DNA from: an uncultured Clostridia bacterium
GTDB lineage: Bacteria > Bacillota > Clostridia > TANB77 > CAG-508
Direction of reading: 5' to 3'
Assembly (NCBI GenBank): GCA_944392885.1
Contig: CALXYG010000075.1
Coordinates: forward strand, 1-35,235
Length of the DNA: 35,235 nucleotides
This document shows positions 19,708-28,703 of this stretch, one piece after another (the first letter of the stretch is position 1; each line of letters begins with the position of its first letter). A model generated the notes under the pieces. The model was not told where the DNA came from and made no database searches. It worked only from the letters and a program-made list of their open reading frames with translations. Made by a program: the position numbers and the translations under genes.

Positions 19708-20871
19708 ATGGCAGAGAACAAGAGAGATTATTATGAGGTATTGGGTGTAGATAAAAACGTAAGTGATGATGATCTAAAAAGAGCATATCGTAAACTAGCA
19801 AAAAAGTACCACCCAGATGCTAACCCAGACAATAAAGCAGAAGCAGAAGCTAAATTCAAAGAAGTAACCGAGGCTTATGAAGTATTATCAGATAAACAAA
19901 AAAGGCAAATGTATGATCAATTTGGCTTTAATGGACCATCTGGATTTGGAGGAGCTGGAGGTAATTCTGGAAGTTATTATTCATATAATGGAAGCGGATT
20001 TGGAGGATTTGATTTTGGAGATTTAGGAGGGTTTGGAGATATTTTTTCTTCTTTCTTTGGAGGAGGAGTTGGTGGTCGAACAAATCGTAACCCTAATGCA
20101 CCAAAACAAGGAGCTAATTTACAGACAAATATAGAAATTACATTTGAAGAAGCATTTTTGGGTGTTCAGAGAGAAATTAATATTTCAAGAAGTGAAGAAT
20201 GTAGTACCTGCAAAGGAAAGGGAAGCAAACCAGGAACAAACCCAGAAACATGTAGTGTATGTCATGGAACTGGTCAAATTACACAAACAGTATCTACTAT
20301 GTTGGGACAAATGCAAACCACTAGAACTTGTAGCAATTGTGGAGGTCGTGGAAAGGTAATAAAAGAACCGTGCCCAGAATGTAGAGGTAGAGGTAGAATT
20401 AAAAAGAATGTAAAAATTACAGTTAAAATACCAGAAGGAGTTGATGAAGGTCAAACTGTAGCATTAAGAGGACAAGGAGAACCAGGAGTAAATGGAGGAT
20501 CTCAGGGTGATTTATTTATTATAGTACATATCAAACGACATAATATTTATACTAGAAAAGGAGATCATGTACTGTGTGACATCCCAATTACTTTTACTCA
20601 AGCTACACTTGGGGCAGAATTAGAAATACCATTAGTAGATGGAAATAAAGAAAAATATAAAATACCAGAAGGAACTCAAACAGGTACGAAATTTACTATC
20701 AGAAATAAAGGGTTTAAAAATGTAAATGGAAGCTGGAGAGGTGACTTTATTTTTACTGTTATAGTACAAACACCAAAAAAATTAACTACAGAACAAAGGA
20801 ATATAATAATAGAACTTACAAAAACAAAAAAAAAAAAAAAAACTATAAAAAAACGTGAATTATTTGGCTAA
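19708..20871 (+). CDS. dnaJ: Chaperone DnaJ (Hsp40)
   Basis: DnaK co-chaperone, 387 residues from ATG 19708 (GGAGG upstream; an in-frame ATG at 19696 overlaps that site). J domain with HPD in KYHPDANPD (about 5-70), a Gly/Phe region (about 75-130), and four zinc repeats: [24 protein letters not shown] and CPECRGRG, then the C-terminal substrate domains. The last codons contain a run of 17 A (20826-20842) encoding KKKKK; the frame then ends KKRELFG, a plausible DnaJ tail, so I accept the reading. Slippage on this run could create other tails. prmA, often next, is missing. Confidence 0.97.
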   Translation: MAENKRDYYEVLGVDKNVSDDDLKRAYRKLAKKYHPDANPDNKAEAEAKFKEVTEAYEVLSDKQKRQMYDQFGFNGPSGFGGAGGNSGSYYSYNGSGFGGFDFGDLGGFGDIFSSFFGGGVGGRTNRNPNAPKQGANLQTNIEITFEEAFLGVQREINISRSEECSTCKGKGSKPGTNPETCSVCHGTGQITQTVSTMLGQMQTTRTCSNCGGRGKVIKEPCPECRGRGRIKKNVKITVKIPEGVDEGQTVALRGQGEPGVNGGSQGDLFIIVHIKRHNIYTRKGDHVLCDIPITFTQATLGAELEIPLVDGNKEKYKIPEGTQTGTKFTIRNKGFKNVNGSWRGDFIFTVIVQTPKKLTTEQRNIIIELTKTKKKKKTIKKRELFG

Positions 20872-20898
20872 AATACCTATAAACAATATAGGTATTTT
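20870..20898 (+). terminator. Terminator after dnaJ
   Basis: 12-bp stem (20870-20881 with 20887-20898; core AATACCTAT/ATAGGTATT), 5-nt loop, then ATTTTT. Overlaps the dnaJ stop codon. Ends the heat-shock operon. Confidence 0.85.
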
Positions 20899-20987
20899 AT
20901 TTTTATGTCTAGACAAAAAATAAAAAAAAATATAGAATATAAAAAACGTTTTTAAAAAATTGTTTTGGAAGGAAGTGTACAAATCAA

Positions 20988-21056
20988 ATGATTACAATTA
21001 TAGCACTTTTAATGTTAATAATATTATTCAAAAGAAGTAATATACATATTTTTTAA
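20988..21056 (+). CDS. Possible 22-residue hydrophobic peptide
   Basis: ATG 20988 to TAA 21054, with GGAAGGAAG about 12 nt upstream. The 22 residues begin MITIIALLMLIILFKRS: a single membrane-spanning stretch followed by positive residues. It sits between the dnaJ terminator and its own terminator at 21097, so it may be an independent short transcript. The shape recalls type I toxin peptides, but no sequence family is recognised and an antisense RNA is not shown. It could also be chance in AT-rich DNA. Confidence 0.3.
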   Translation: MITIIALLMLIILFKRSNIHIF

Positions 21057-21096
21057 AAATATATCTATGATGATGGGACATGGAGTGTGCATTCGA

Positions 21097-21125
21097 CCAA
21101 CAAAAGTTTTACTTTTGTTGGTTTT
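21097..21125 (+). terminator. Rho-independent terminator upstream of rsmE
   Basis: Perfect 11-bp stem CCAACAAAAGT (21097-21107) with ACTTTTGTTGG (21111-21121), 3-nt loop, then TTTT. It closes the short region holding the 22-residue ORF. A TATAAT at 21130-21135 just after it may be the -10 of the rsmE promoter. Confidence 0.8.
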
Positions 21126-21162
21126 ATGTTATAATAGGCAAAAAAGAGAGGAAAAATATAAT

Positions 21163-21909
21163 ATGTTAAAATTTTTTGTAAAATCAGAACAAATTTATGA
21201 AAATAAAATTATAATAGTCGGAAAAGATATTAACCATATAAAAAATGTACTAAGAAGCCAAATTGGAGAGAAAATAATAGTAGGAGATGAGGAAACTGGT
21301 GAAAGCTATATATGTCAAATTGAAGTAATTGAAAAGGAATTTTTACAAGCAACTATTATAGAAAAACTAAAGGAACAAAGGGAGCCACATACTTATATTC
21401 ATATATTTCAAGGACTACCTAAAGCAGATAAAATGGAACAAATTATAAAAAAAGGTACAGAAATTGGTGTAAGCGAATTTACACCAATTAGGCTAGAAAG
21501 ATGTGTTGTAAAATTAAATGATAAAGATTCAAGAAATAAGGTCGAGAGATGGCAAAAAGTCGCTGAAGCTGCAGCAAAACAGTGCAAGAGAGATAAAATT
21601 CCGAAAGTAAATTCTGTATATAATTTAAAAAATATATATGAAATTTTAAAAGAATATGATATAGTATTATTGGCATATGAAGAAGAGAAAAAGCATCAAT
21701 TAAAAGAAGAATTAAAAAAAATAAAAAAAGAGAATTTAAAAATTGCTATAATAATTGGTCCAGAAGGTGGAATTACCGAAAATGAAGTTAAAGAGTTAGA
21801 ACAATATGGTACAATACCTGTTACTTTGGGTAAACGAATTTTAAGAACTGAAACAGCACCAATTGTTATTGCGACAATTATTCTTTATGAATTGGGAGAT
21901 TTTAATTAG
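21163..21909 (+). CDS. rsmE: 16S rRNA (uracil1498-N3)-methyltransferase
   Basis: SPOUT-class methyltransferase of m3U1498 in the ribosomal decoding centre; 248 residues from ATG 21163, which follows AGAGAGG. An in-frame extension back to 21067 runs through the terminator hairpin and lacks conservation, so it is rejected. PUA-like N-terminus with HIKNVLR; then QGLPKADKMEQIIKKGTEIG, AAKQCKRDKIP, and the SAM-knot motifs IIGPEGGITENEV and LGKRILRTETAP. Next gene is 15 nt away. Confidence 0.96.
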   Translation: MLKFFVKSEQIYENKIIIVGKDINHIKNVLRSQIGEKIIVGDEETGESYICQIEVIEKEFLQATIIEKLKEQREPHTYIHIFQGLPKADKMEQIIKKGTEIGVSEFTPIRLERCVVKLNDKDSRNKVERWQKVAEAAAKQCKRDKIPKVNSVYNLKNIYEILKEYDIVLLAYEEEKKHQLKEELKKIKKENLKIAIIIGPEGGITENEVKELEQYGTIPVTLGKRILRTETAPIVIATIILYELGDFN

Positions 21910-21924
21910 GGGAGAGATAATCAA

Positions 21925-22686
21925 ATGAAAGAAACTACACAGGAAAATGAAGAAAAAGAAATTATTAAAAAGAAAAGGTTACCACAAGAAATCAAAGATG
22001 AAATATATAAAAAAGTATTTTATAATATTTTTTTTGCAATTGGTATTATAATTTATTTTATGTTTTTAAATTTAGGTTTTTATAACATTGAAAAAAATAT
22101 TTTTATACAAGATGCATATGTATTTTCAATAGTTATATTAGTACTTAGCATTATCCTTTTTGAAAAATCATATCGAAATGGAAAAGGAAATATTGCAATA
22201 TATGGACTAGAGTTATTAGCAGTAGCCTTGTTTACTCTTTTTACACCATATACATACTTTTATTTAGAAGCAGCTATAACTAAAATTTTTATGATGGTAC
22301 CATTATTGTTTACATTTTATTATGTAATAAAAAGTGTTATTATTTGTGTAAGCATACATGCTAAACACAAAAGGACATTAAGTGATGTAAAGGAAATTGT
22401 TAAAAAGGAAAAGATAAATTTAGATGAGAATATAGAGATGGATAAAGATAAAGAAGCAATGGACAAAGAAAAACAAGAAGAAATAAAGGTAAAAAATACA
22501 ACGAAAACAAAAAAAACATCAAATAAATCGAATAGGACTAGAACAAATATAAAAAAACAACAAACTGAAGAGAAAATTGAAAAAAAATTAACAAATAAAA
22601 AAAGAACAATGACTAAAACTGATACAGTAGAAAAAAAAGGAACAAAGCAGAAAACAGCGAACAAAAAAAATGGTAATAACGTATAA
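21925..22686 (+). CDS. Unknown four-TM protein with a long lysine-rich tail
   Basis: 253 residues, family not recognised. A charged N-terminus (1-28) leads to about four membrane helices (near 32-50, 58-78, 88-106 and 112-135). From about 140 to the end the chain is highly basic and low in complexity (repeated K, T, E, N), likely a disordered cytoplasmic tail that could bind nucleic acid or the membrane surface. GGGGAGAG gives the ribosome site. It sits between rsmE and yicC with short gaps (15 and 14 nt), so it is co-transcribed with RNA-metabolism genes. Function unknown. Confidence 0.75.
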   Translation: MKETTQENEEKEIIKKKRLPQEIKDEIYKKVFYNIFFAIGIIIYFMFLNLGFYNIEKNIFIQDAYVFSIVILVLSIILFEKSYRNGKGNIAIYGLELLAVALFTLFTPYTYFYLEAAITKIFMMVPLLFTFYYVIKSVIICVSIHAKHKRTLSDVKEIVKKEKINLDENIEMDKDKEAMDKEKQEEIKVKNTTKTKKTSNKSNRTRTNIKKQQTEEKIEKKLTNKKRTMTKTDTVEKKGTKQKTANKKNGNNV

Positions 22687-22700
22687 ATGGAGGAAATAGC

Positions 22701-23576
22701 ATGCTAAAGAGTATGACTGGATATGGAAGAGGTAAATATGAAACAGAAGACAGACATTATTGTGTAGAAATAAAATCAGTAAATCATAAATATTGTGATA
22801 TTACTATAAAATTACCTAGAAGTTTAAGTTTCTTAGAAGACATGGTAAGAAAAACAGTACTAAATAATATAACACGTGGAAAAATAGATGTTTTTGTTTC
22901 ATTTACCAATAATAGTGAAAAAGGAAAACAAATAAAAATAAACCATGAAATTGCTAAAATATATTTAAAGGAAATTCGAAATATTGCACAAGAAAATTGT
23001 TTAGAGAGTAACATTAGTGTTATTGAACTTGCAAAACTTCCAGAAGTACTAACAATTGAGAATACGGACGATGAAGAGTTATTATGGAATGAGTTAAAAC
23101 AAGCTTTGGATTTCGCAATGAAAGATTTTATTCAAATGAGAAAAAATGAAGGAATTAAAATGGCAGAAGATATGAAAACAAGAATTAAGCAAATAATTCA
23201 AAAAATTGAAGAAATTTCTTGCGTTTCTTCTGGACTTGTAGAGGAATATATAGTAAAATTAGAGGAAAGAATAAAAGAATTAACGAAAACAGATATTATA
23301 GATCAAGCAAGGCTAGCACAGGAAGTAGTTATTTATTCAGATAAGTGTTCTATACAAGAAGAAATTACCAGATTAAAAAGCCATACAAATCAATTTATAA
23401 ATCTTTTAGAAAGCGAAGATGCAGTTGGGAAAAATATGGATTTTTTAATACAAGAAATGAATAGGGAAATTAATACTATTGGAGCAAAAGCTAACAAATT
23501 AGAAATCACAAAATTAGTAGTTGAAACAAAAACACTTATTGAAGATATTCGTGAACAAATACAAAATATTGAGTAA
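22701..23576 (+). CDS. yicC: YicC/YloC-family endoribonuclease
   Basis: 291 residues, typical length. N-terminal signature [14 protein letters not shown], then [18 protein letters not shown], and the C-terminal DUF1732 part with [35 protein letters not shown]. Family members are RNA endonucleases; E. coli YicC acts on small RNA turnover. In Firmicutes it heads the yicC-remA-gmk-rpoZ block, as here. Confidence 0.95.
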   Translation: MLKSMTGYGRGKYETEDRHYCVEIKSVNHKYCDITIKLPRSLSFLEDMVRKTVLNNITRGKIDVFVSFTNNSEKGKQIKINHEIAKIYLKEIRNIAQENCLESNISVIELAKLPEVLTIENTDDEELLWNELKQALDFAMKDFIQMRKNEGIKMAEDMKTRIKQIIQKIEEISCVSSGLVEEYIVKLEERIKELTKTDIIDQARLAQEVVIYSDKCSIQEEITRLKSHTNQFINLLESEDAVGKNMDFLIQEMNREINTIGAKANKLEITKLVVETKTLIEDIREQIQNIE

Positions 23577-23589
23577 AAGGAGGTTTTTT

Positions 23590-23841
23590 ATGCAATTAGT
23601 GAATATTGGATTTGGAAACATTGTTTCGGCAAATAGAATTATTGCTATTGTAAGTCCGGAATCAGCACCAATTAAAAGGATTGTACAAGAAGCAAAAGAT
23701 AGCAAAATGGCAGTAGATGCTACTTATGGCAGGAGAACAAGAGCTGTATTAATTATGGACTCAGGACATGTTATATTGTCTGCAGTGCAGCCAGAAACTG
23801 TGGCAGGCAGATTTGAAAAGGATGAATTGCAAGAAGACTAA
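23590..23841 (+). CDS. remA: Extracellular matrix regulator RemA (DUF370)
   Basis: 83 residues, start ATG 23590 behind AAAGGAGG. The whole protein matches RemA/Ylz[50 protein letters not shown] and QPETVAGRF. In B. subtilis RemA is a DNA-binding activator of matrix and osmoprotection genes; it is conserved widely in clostridia that lack those operons, so its targets here are unknown. Lies 13 nt after yicC. Confidence 0.95.
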   Translation: MQLVNIGFGNIVSANRIIAIVSPESAPIKRIVQEAKDSKMAVDATYGRRTRAVLIMDSGHVILSAVQPETVAGRFEKDELQED

Positions 23842-23861
23842 ATTGAAAGAGGGAATTAAAA

Positions 23862-24050
23862 ATGATGGTAAAACCAACAGTAAAAGAGTTATTAAAACAT
23901 GTTAATAATCGATATGAATTAGTTATTGCTACATCAAAAAGAGCAAGACAAATTGCCTCAGGAGACACAGTATTAACAAAAGTAGATGAAGCATCTCCTG
24001 TTACATTAGCTACAAACGAAATTGCGGAAGGAAAGGTAGAAATATGTTAG
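23862..24050 (+). CDS. rpoZ: RNA polymerase omega subunit
   Basis: 62 residues; MMVKPTVKELLKHVNNRYELVIATSKRARQIA carries the omega signature (RYELVxxxxKRARQI). Omega helps assemble the beta-prime subunit. Two ATGs in tandem (23862, 23865) both fit the GAGGGAA site. The gene precedes gmk and overlaps it by 7 nt; the usual Firmicute order is gmk then rpoZ. Confidence 0.93.
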   Translation: MMVKPTVKELLKHVNNRYELVIATSKRARQIASGDTVLTKVDEASPVTLATNEIAEGKVEIC

Positions 24051-24616
24051 TAATATTATCTGGAGTCGCAGGAGCTGGAAAAGACACTATAAAGAAAGAG
24101 CTTTTAAAAAGAATGGATAAAATAACTACACTTCCATCTTATACAGATAGACCACCTAGAGCTACTGATGTAGCAGGTGGTACATATAACTTTGTTACTT
24201 CAAGTGAATTTGAGAGAATGATTCAAGATGGAGAATTATATGAATATTCTGTACACCATAATCATTATTATGGAACATCTAAAAAATTATTAAATGAGAA
24301 GATTAAAAGTGGAAAAATAATTGTAAAAGATATTGATGTTAATGGAACAGAGGATTTAGTTAATTTATTAAAAAATGATATAAAAATTGTAACTATATTT
24401 TTACGAGTACCAAAACATGAACTAAAACAAAGGTTAGAAAACAGAGCAGACAAACCAAGTCCGAAGGAAATCGAACTTAGATTAAATCGCTTTGATTATG
24501 AAGAATCAAAAATAGGTTTTTACGATTATGTTCTAAAAAATAATGATTTAGAAAAAACTGTCCAAATAATTATATCCATCATAGAAAATGAATACAAGTT
24601 ACAAAAAGATATGTAA
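24044..24616 (+). CDS. gmk: Guanylate kinase
   Basis: Phosphorylates GMP to GDP; 190 residues. P-loop SGVAGAGKDT (canonical GPSGxGKGT, so the residue after GK is Asp here), then TDRPPRATD with the two GMP-binding arginines, GGTYNFV, LYEYSVHHNHYYGTSKK, and the adenine-site R-N-R in RLENRADKPSPKE. Starts 7 nt before the rpoZ stop, so translation is coupled. The P-loop variation keeps a small doubt about substrate. Confidence 0.88.
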   Translation: MLVILSGVAGAGKDTIKKELLKRMDKITTLPSYTDRPPRATDVAGGTYNFVTSSEFERMIQDGELYEYSVHHNHYYGTSKKLLNEKIKSGKIIVKDIDVNGTEDLVNLLKNDIKIVTIFLRVPKHELKQRLENRADKPSPKEIELRLNRFDYEESKIGFYDYVLKNNDLEKTVQIIISIIENEYKLQKDM

Positions 24617-24641
24617 TTTCAAAAGAAATTACATATCTTTT
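24604..24641 (+). terminator. Terminator after gmk
   Basis: Perfect 17-bp stem (24604-24620 with 24625-24641; centre TAATTTC/GAAATTA), 4-nt AAAA loop. The right arm ends in TTTT followed by ATTTAT. The gmk stop codon is inside the left arm. It ends the rsmE-to-gmk transcript. Confidence 0.88.
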
Positions 24642-24686
24642 ATTTATATATATTACTAATGTCAAAAAAATCATACTTAAAAATAA

Positions 24687-24715
24687 TTGTTAATTTAGCC
24701 CTTTTATGATAAGAT
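24687..24715 (+). promoter_or_regulatory. Probable SigA promoter for priA
   Basis: TTGTTA (24687-24692), 17-nt spacer, TAAGAT (24710-24715), 22 nt before the priA start and just after the gmk terminator. The short leader fits the AAAAGGAG ribosome site at 24722-24729. Confidence 0.5.
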
Positions 24716-24737
24716 TATAACATAAAAGGAGAAATCA

Positions 24738-26970
24738 ATGATAGCAGAAATAATCTTAAATAGTAATGTAAAAAAACTAAATAGAATATTTGACTATAGT
24801 ATTCCAAGAGAGCTAGAAAAGGAAATAAAAGTAGGAACTAAGGTTTTAGTCCCTTTTGGCAATAGTAAAAACTTAAAAGAAGGTTATGTAATTACAATTA
24901 AGGACAAATCCTCATATAAAGTAAAGGAAATTTCAAAGGTTGATCAAGATCAAATATCAGAAAGTCAATTAAGATTGGCCATTTTAATGGCTAGACGTTA
25001 TTTTTGCAACATATCTGATTGTATAAAATTAATGTTTCCACCTGGCACGTCTAGCAAAAAAATAGAAACGCGTGTAAAAGAAAAAACTGGACAATTTGTA
25101 TATTTAAGTAAAGAATGGGACGAGATTGAAAATGAAATAGAGGAAAAAATTATAACAAGCAAAAAACAAATTCGAAGTTTGGAAATACTAAAAGAAAATG
25201 ATGGTATTCATATTTTAGACCTAGAGGCTTTAAGTGATACAACAAGGGCAATTACGAAAACACTAGAAAAAAATGGGTATATTGAAATCATAGAGAAGAG
25301 AATAGAACGAAATCCATTTGAATTTAAACAAGTAAAAAGAGATATGCCGTTGCAGTTAACAGATGAGCAACAAAAAGCTTATCAAGAAATTTTAAATTGT
25401 GTAAAAGAGGAAAAGTTTGAAGAATTTCTACTATACGGAGTAACAGGTTCACGGAAAAACAGAAGTTTATTTGCAGTTAATTGAGCAAGTTATAAAAAAA
25501 GGGAAAATTGCTATTATGCTTGTTCCCGAAATTTCTCTAACACCACAAATGATAGATCGTTTTCTAGCCAGATTCGGAGATTGTTTATCTGTATTACACA
25601 GTAAACTTTCTGTAGGAGAAAGATATGATCAATGGCAAAGAATTAAGGAAAATAAAGCAAAAATTATTATAGGAGCAAGGTCGGCAATCTTTGCACCGGT
25701 TCAAAATTTAGGAATGATTTTAATTGATGAGGAACACGACTCATCATATAAGTCTGACATGTCACCTAGATATAATGCAAAAGATATTGCAAGATTCTTG
25801 GCAAAACAGAATAAAATTCCGCTTGTATTAGGAAGTGCCACACCAGAAATTACAACCTTTTATAGAGCACAAAAAAATGATATAAAATTATTAAAACTTA
25901 CTCATAGAGCAAATTCATCTTCATTACCAAATGTAGAGGTGGTAGACTTAAGAGACGAACTTGCAATAGGTAATAAATCCATGATTAGTACTAGTTTGCA
26001 CAATAAAATAGAAACAAACTTAAATCAAAAAAGACAAATTATACTTTTTTTAAACAGAAGAGGTTATTCTACTTTTATTATGTGTCGTGAGTGTGGATTT
26101 ACAGCCAAATGTAAAAGTTGCAATATAACACTTACATATCATCAGGCTGAAAACAAATTAAAGTGTCATTATTGCGGTTATGAAACAAACAACATAACTA
26201 CTTGCCCTGTTTGCAATAGCAAAAATATTCGCTATTTTGGTAGTGGTACGCAAAAGTTAGAAGAAGAGATTCATAAAATATTTCCAATGGCAACTACAAT
26301 TCGTATGGATATTGATACAGTAACAAAGAAGAATTCACATGAAACCATATTAACCGACTTTAAGGAAAACAATATAGATATACTTATTGGAACACAGATG
26401 GTAGTTAAAGGGCATCACTTCCCAAATGTAACATTGGTAGGAGTTATTGCAGCAGATAGTAGTTTAAATATAGAAGACTACAGAGCAAGTGAAAGGACAT
26501 TTCAAATCTTAACACAGGTAGCAGGAAGAGCAGGACGCGAAAAATTACCAGGGGAAGTTGTAATTCAAACATATAATCCAACACATTTTAGTATTGAATA
26601 TTCAAAAAAGCAGGATTACGATTCGTTTTACAAAACAGAAATAACTTTACGAAAAAGGTTGAAATATCCACCTTTTTGCGATATAATAATATTTGGAATT
26701 AGTAGTAAAACGGAAAAGGAAGCAAAACAAATTGCAAATAAAATAGTGCTACTTTTATATAAACAAAATATTGAAAATTCTTTTATTTCAAAACCAATTC
26801 CAGCACCAATTAGCAAAATAAAAAATCGATATCGCTGGCGAATTATTATGAAATGCAATTTTAATAACAATATTATAAATAAAATTAATCAAGTTTTAGA
26901 ACAATATTATAAAATGAACCTAAAAAATAGTAGAATAATAGTAGATGTAAATCCAAATAATATGATGTAA
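24738..26970 (+). CDS. priA: Primosomal protein N' (PriA helicase), split by a +1 shift
   Basis: Replication-restart helicase. The first 238 residues hold the N-terminal 3' DNA-binding and winged-helix domains and run into the Walker A loop; the zero frame meets CGG at 25452 and stops at 25484. Skipping C25452 gives LLYGVTGSGKTEVYLQLI, a perfect PriA P-loop, and continues to 26970 for 743 residues (E. coli 732, B. subtilis 805). Downstream are the Walker B region LIDEEHDSSYK, LGSATPE, the eight zinc cysteines (CRECG, CKSC, CHYCG, CPVC) and QVAGRAGR. The shift falls inside the invariant GSGKT, so unshifted product has no ATPase. An essential-type gene with no other lesion argues against a pseudogene. 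Confidence 0.93.
25452..25454 (+). other. CGG +1 frameshift site in priA Walker A
   Basis: Zero frame: GGT TCA CGG AAA. Skipping C25452 gives GGT TCA GGA AAA ACA, i.e. GSGKT. The run of five A (25456-25460) follows the site but is not where the extra base lies, since the Gly codon itself is displaced. An off-phase TAC GGA lies 15 nt upstream and is read normally. Confidence 0.78.
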
Positions 26971-26997
26971 ATGGCAAAATAAAAGGAGATGAATAAA

Positions 26998-27477
26998 ATG
27001 GCTATTCGAACAATACGAGAAGAGGGAGACGATATATTAAGAAAAAAGTCAAAAAATGTAGAATTAATTGACGAAAAAATACTAGAGCTAATAGAAGATA
27101 TGAAAGAAACACTAAAAAAATACAATGGAGTTGGATTAGCAGCTGTACAAGTAGGAGTGCTTAAACGTGTTGTAGTTATTGACACATATGAAGAAGGCGA
27201 GCAATTTGTATTAATAAATCCAGAAATTACAAAGACAAAAGGAGAGCAAACTGTAGAAGAAGGTTGCCTAAGTTTCCCTAATAAATTTGGAAAGATTGTA
27301 AGACCAGCAGAAATAACTGTAAAAGCATTAAATGAAAAAGGGGAAAAAATAAAATTAGTTGCAAAAGGTTTGTTAGCACAAGCTGTTTGCCATGAAGTAG
27401 ATCATTTAAATGGCGAACTTTTTATTGACAAAATCATACCAGGAAGTCTTGAAATTATTAATCCAGATGAAAAATAG
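26998..27477 (+). CDS. def: Peptide deformylase
   Basis: Removes the N-formyl group from nascent proteins; 159 residues from ATG 26998. An ATG at 26989 directly abuts AAAAGGAG and is too close, while 26998 has 9-nt spacing. The three metal-site motifs are present: GVGLAAVQVG, EEGCLSFP (Cys ligand) and CHEVDHLNG (HExxH). Lies between priA and fmt, as in many Firmicutes, and acts in the same formylmethionine cycle as fmt. Confidence 0.97.
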   Translation: MAIRTIREEGDDILRKKSKNVELIDEKILELIEDMKETLKKYNGVGLAAVQVGVLKRVVVIDTYEEGEQFVLINPEITKTKGEQTVEEGCLSFPNKFGKIVRPAEITVKALNEKGEKIKLVAKGLLAQAVCHEVDHLNGELFIDKIIPGSLEIINPDEK

Positions 27478-27507
27478 ATTTTAATTTGAAAGGAGTAGAT
27501 ATAAAAT

Positions 27508-28497
27508 ATGAAAATTGTATTTATGGGTACTCCAGATTTTGCTAAAACATCATTAGATGCAATTGTAAAAGAAAAGCATGAAATAGTTGCTGTGGTTACT
27601 AATCCAGACAAACCACAAGGTAGAGGTATGAAATTAACGCCATCACCTGTAAAGCAGTATGCCATAGAAAATGGATTGCCAGTTTTACAACCAGAAAAGA
27701 TTCGCAAAAATGAAAATTTTATAGATATGATTAAACAACAACAACCTGATGTTATCTGTGTGGTTGCATATGGAAAAATATTGCCAGCTGAACTGCTAAA
27801 AATACCTAAGTTTGGCTGTGTAAATGTTCATGGCTCTTTATTGCCTAAATATCGAGGGGCGGCGCCTATTCAATGGGCTGTAATAAATGGTGATTCAATT
27901 ACAGGTATTACAACTATGTATATGGATGAAGGCATGGATTCAGGAGATATGATTTTAAAAGAAGAAGTTGCTATTGGTGATAATGAAACAACTGGGGAAT
28001 TATGGAATAGACTTTCAATTATTGGTGCAAATTTACTAGTTAAAACTCTCAAACTAATTGAACAAGGTAAAGAGCCAAGAGAAAAACAAGGAAAAAATTA
28101 TACACTAGCACCAATGTTAGAAAAGTCAATGGGCAATATAAATTGGGAGCAAAAAACTGCAAAAGAAATTAAAAATTTGGTAAGAGGGTTAAATCCTATT
28201 ATGGGAGCGTATAGTTTCTTAAATGGGAAAAAAATTAAATTCTGGAAAGCAGATGTAATACCAGAAAACACTTTCATGGATATGTATGAAGAATTTGCAG
28301 AATATGCGTATAAAATAAAGGAAATAGATCCAGGTACAATTTTATTTGTAGATGAAAAAAAAGGCTTATATGTAAAGACAAAAGATGGTATACTTTCAGT
28401 ATTAGAAATTCAAAGTGAAAACAGTAAAAAAATGAAAATTGACGAATTCCTAAGAGGAAATAAAATACAAGCCGCAGATGGATTTAAAATGCAATAA
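27508..28497 (+). CDS. fmt: Methionyl-tRNA formyltransferase
   Basis: Formylates initiator Met-tRNA using 10-formyl-THF; 329 residues. N-terminal MKIVFMGTPDFAKTSLDAI, NPDKPQGRGMKLTPSPVK, active-site stretch VNVHGSLLPKYRGAAPIQWAVINGD with N, H and the SLLPKYRG loop, and D in MDEGMDSGDM. The OB-like C-terminal domain begins near 205. The fhs product encoded further along the window makes 10-formyl-THF. rsmB, a common follower, is missing. Confidence 0.97.
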   Translation: MKIVFMGTPDFAKTSLDAIVKEKHEIVAVVTNPDKPQGRGMKLTPSPVKQYAIENGLPVLQPEKIRKNENFIDMIKQQQPDVICVVAYGKILPAELLKIPKFGCVNVHGSLLPKYRGAAPIQWAVINGDSITGITTMYMDEGMDSGDMILKEEVAIGDNETTGELWNRLSIIGANLLVKTLKLIEQGKEPREKQGKNYTLAPMLEKSMGNINWEQKTAKEIKNLVRGLNPIMGAYSFLNGKKIKFWKADVIPENTFMDMYEEFAEYAYKIKEIDPGTILFVDEKKGLYVKTKDGILSVLEIQSENSKKMKIDEFLRGNKIQAADGFKMQ

Positions 28498-28629
28498 AAT
28501 TTGCAAAGAATGTCATCAAAATGGTATGTTCCACCGTGACCTCATTTTATTGTATAGTAAAAGTCGTTCATCTAAATAGCTTTTTGGAATTACAATAACA
28601 TTAACAAAAATACAATTTTATAAAAATAG

Positions 28630-28658
28630 TTGTAAAAAAACGAATAACTTGATATACT
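28630..28658 (+). promoter_or_regulatory. SigA promoter for the gls24 cluster
   Basis: TTGTAA (28630-28635), 17-nt spacer, TATACT (28653-28658), 46 nt before gls24. The preceding 130 nt after fmt hold no ORF; a weak imperfect inverted repeat near 28518-28550 may end the fmt transcript. Confidence 0.6.
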
Positions 28659-28703
28659 AATGAGGAAATAATAAATAAATAGATATTAATAGGAGGTTTT
28701 TGT

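Noticed and set aside
20821-20871. Frameshift at the poly-A run near the end of dnaJ
   Set aside because: The annotated frame ends KKRELFG, a sensible DnaJ tail; no evidence that a base is missing or extra.
21067-21162. N-terminal extension of RsmE (32 residues)
   Set aside because: The extension reads through a terminator hairpin and its start has no ribosome site; ATG 21163 has one and matches the family start.
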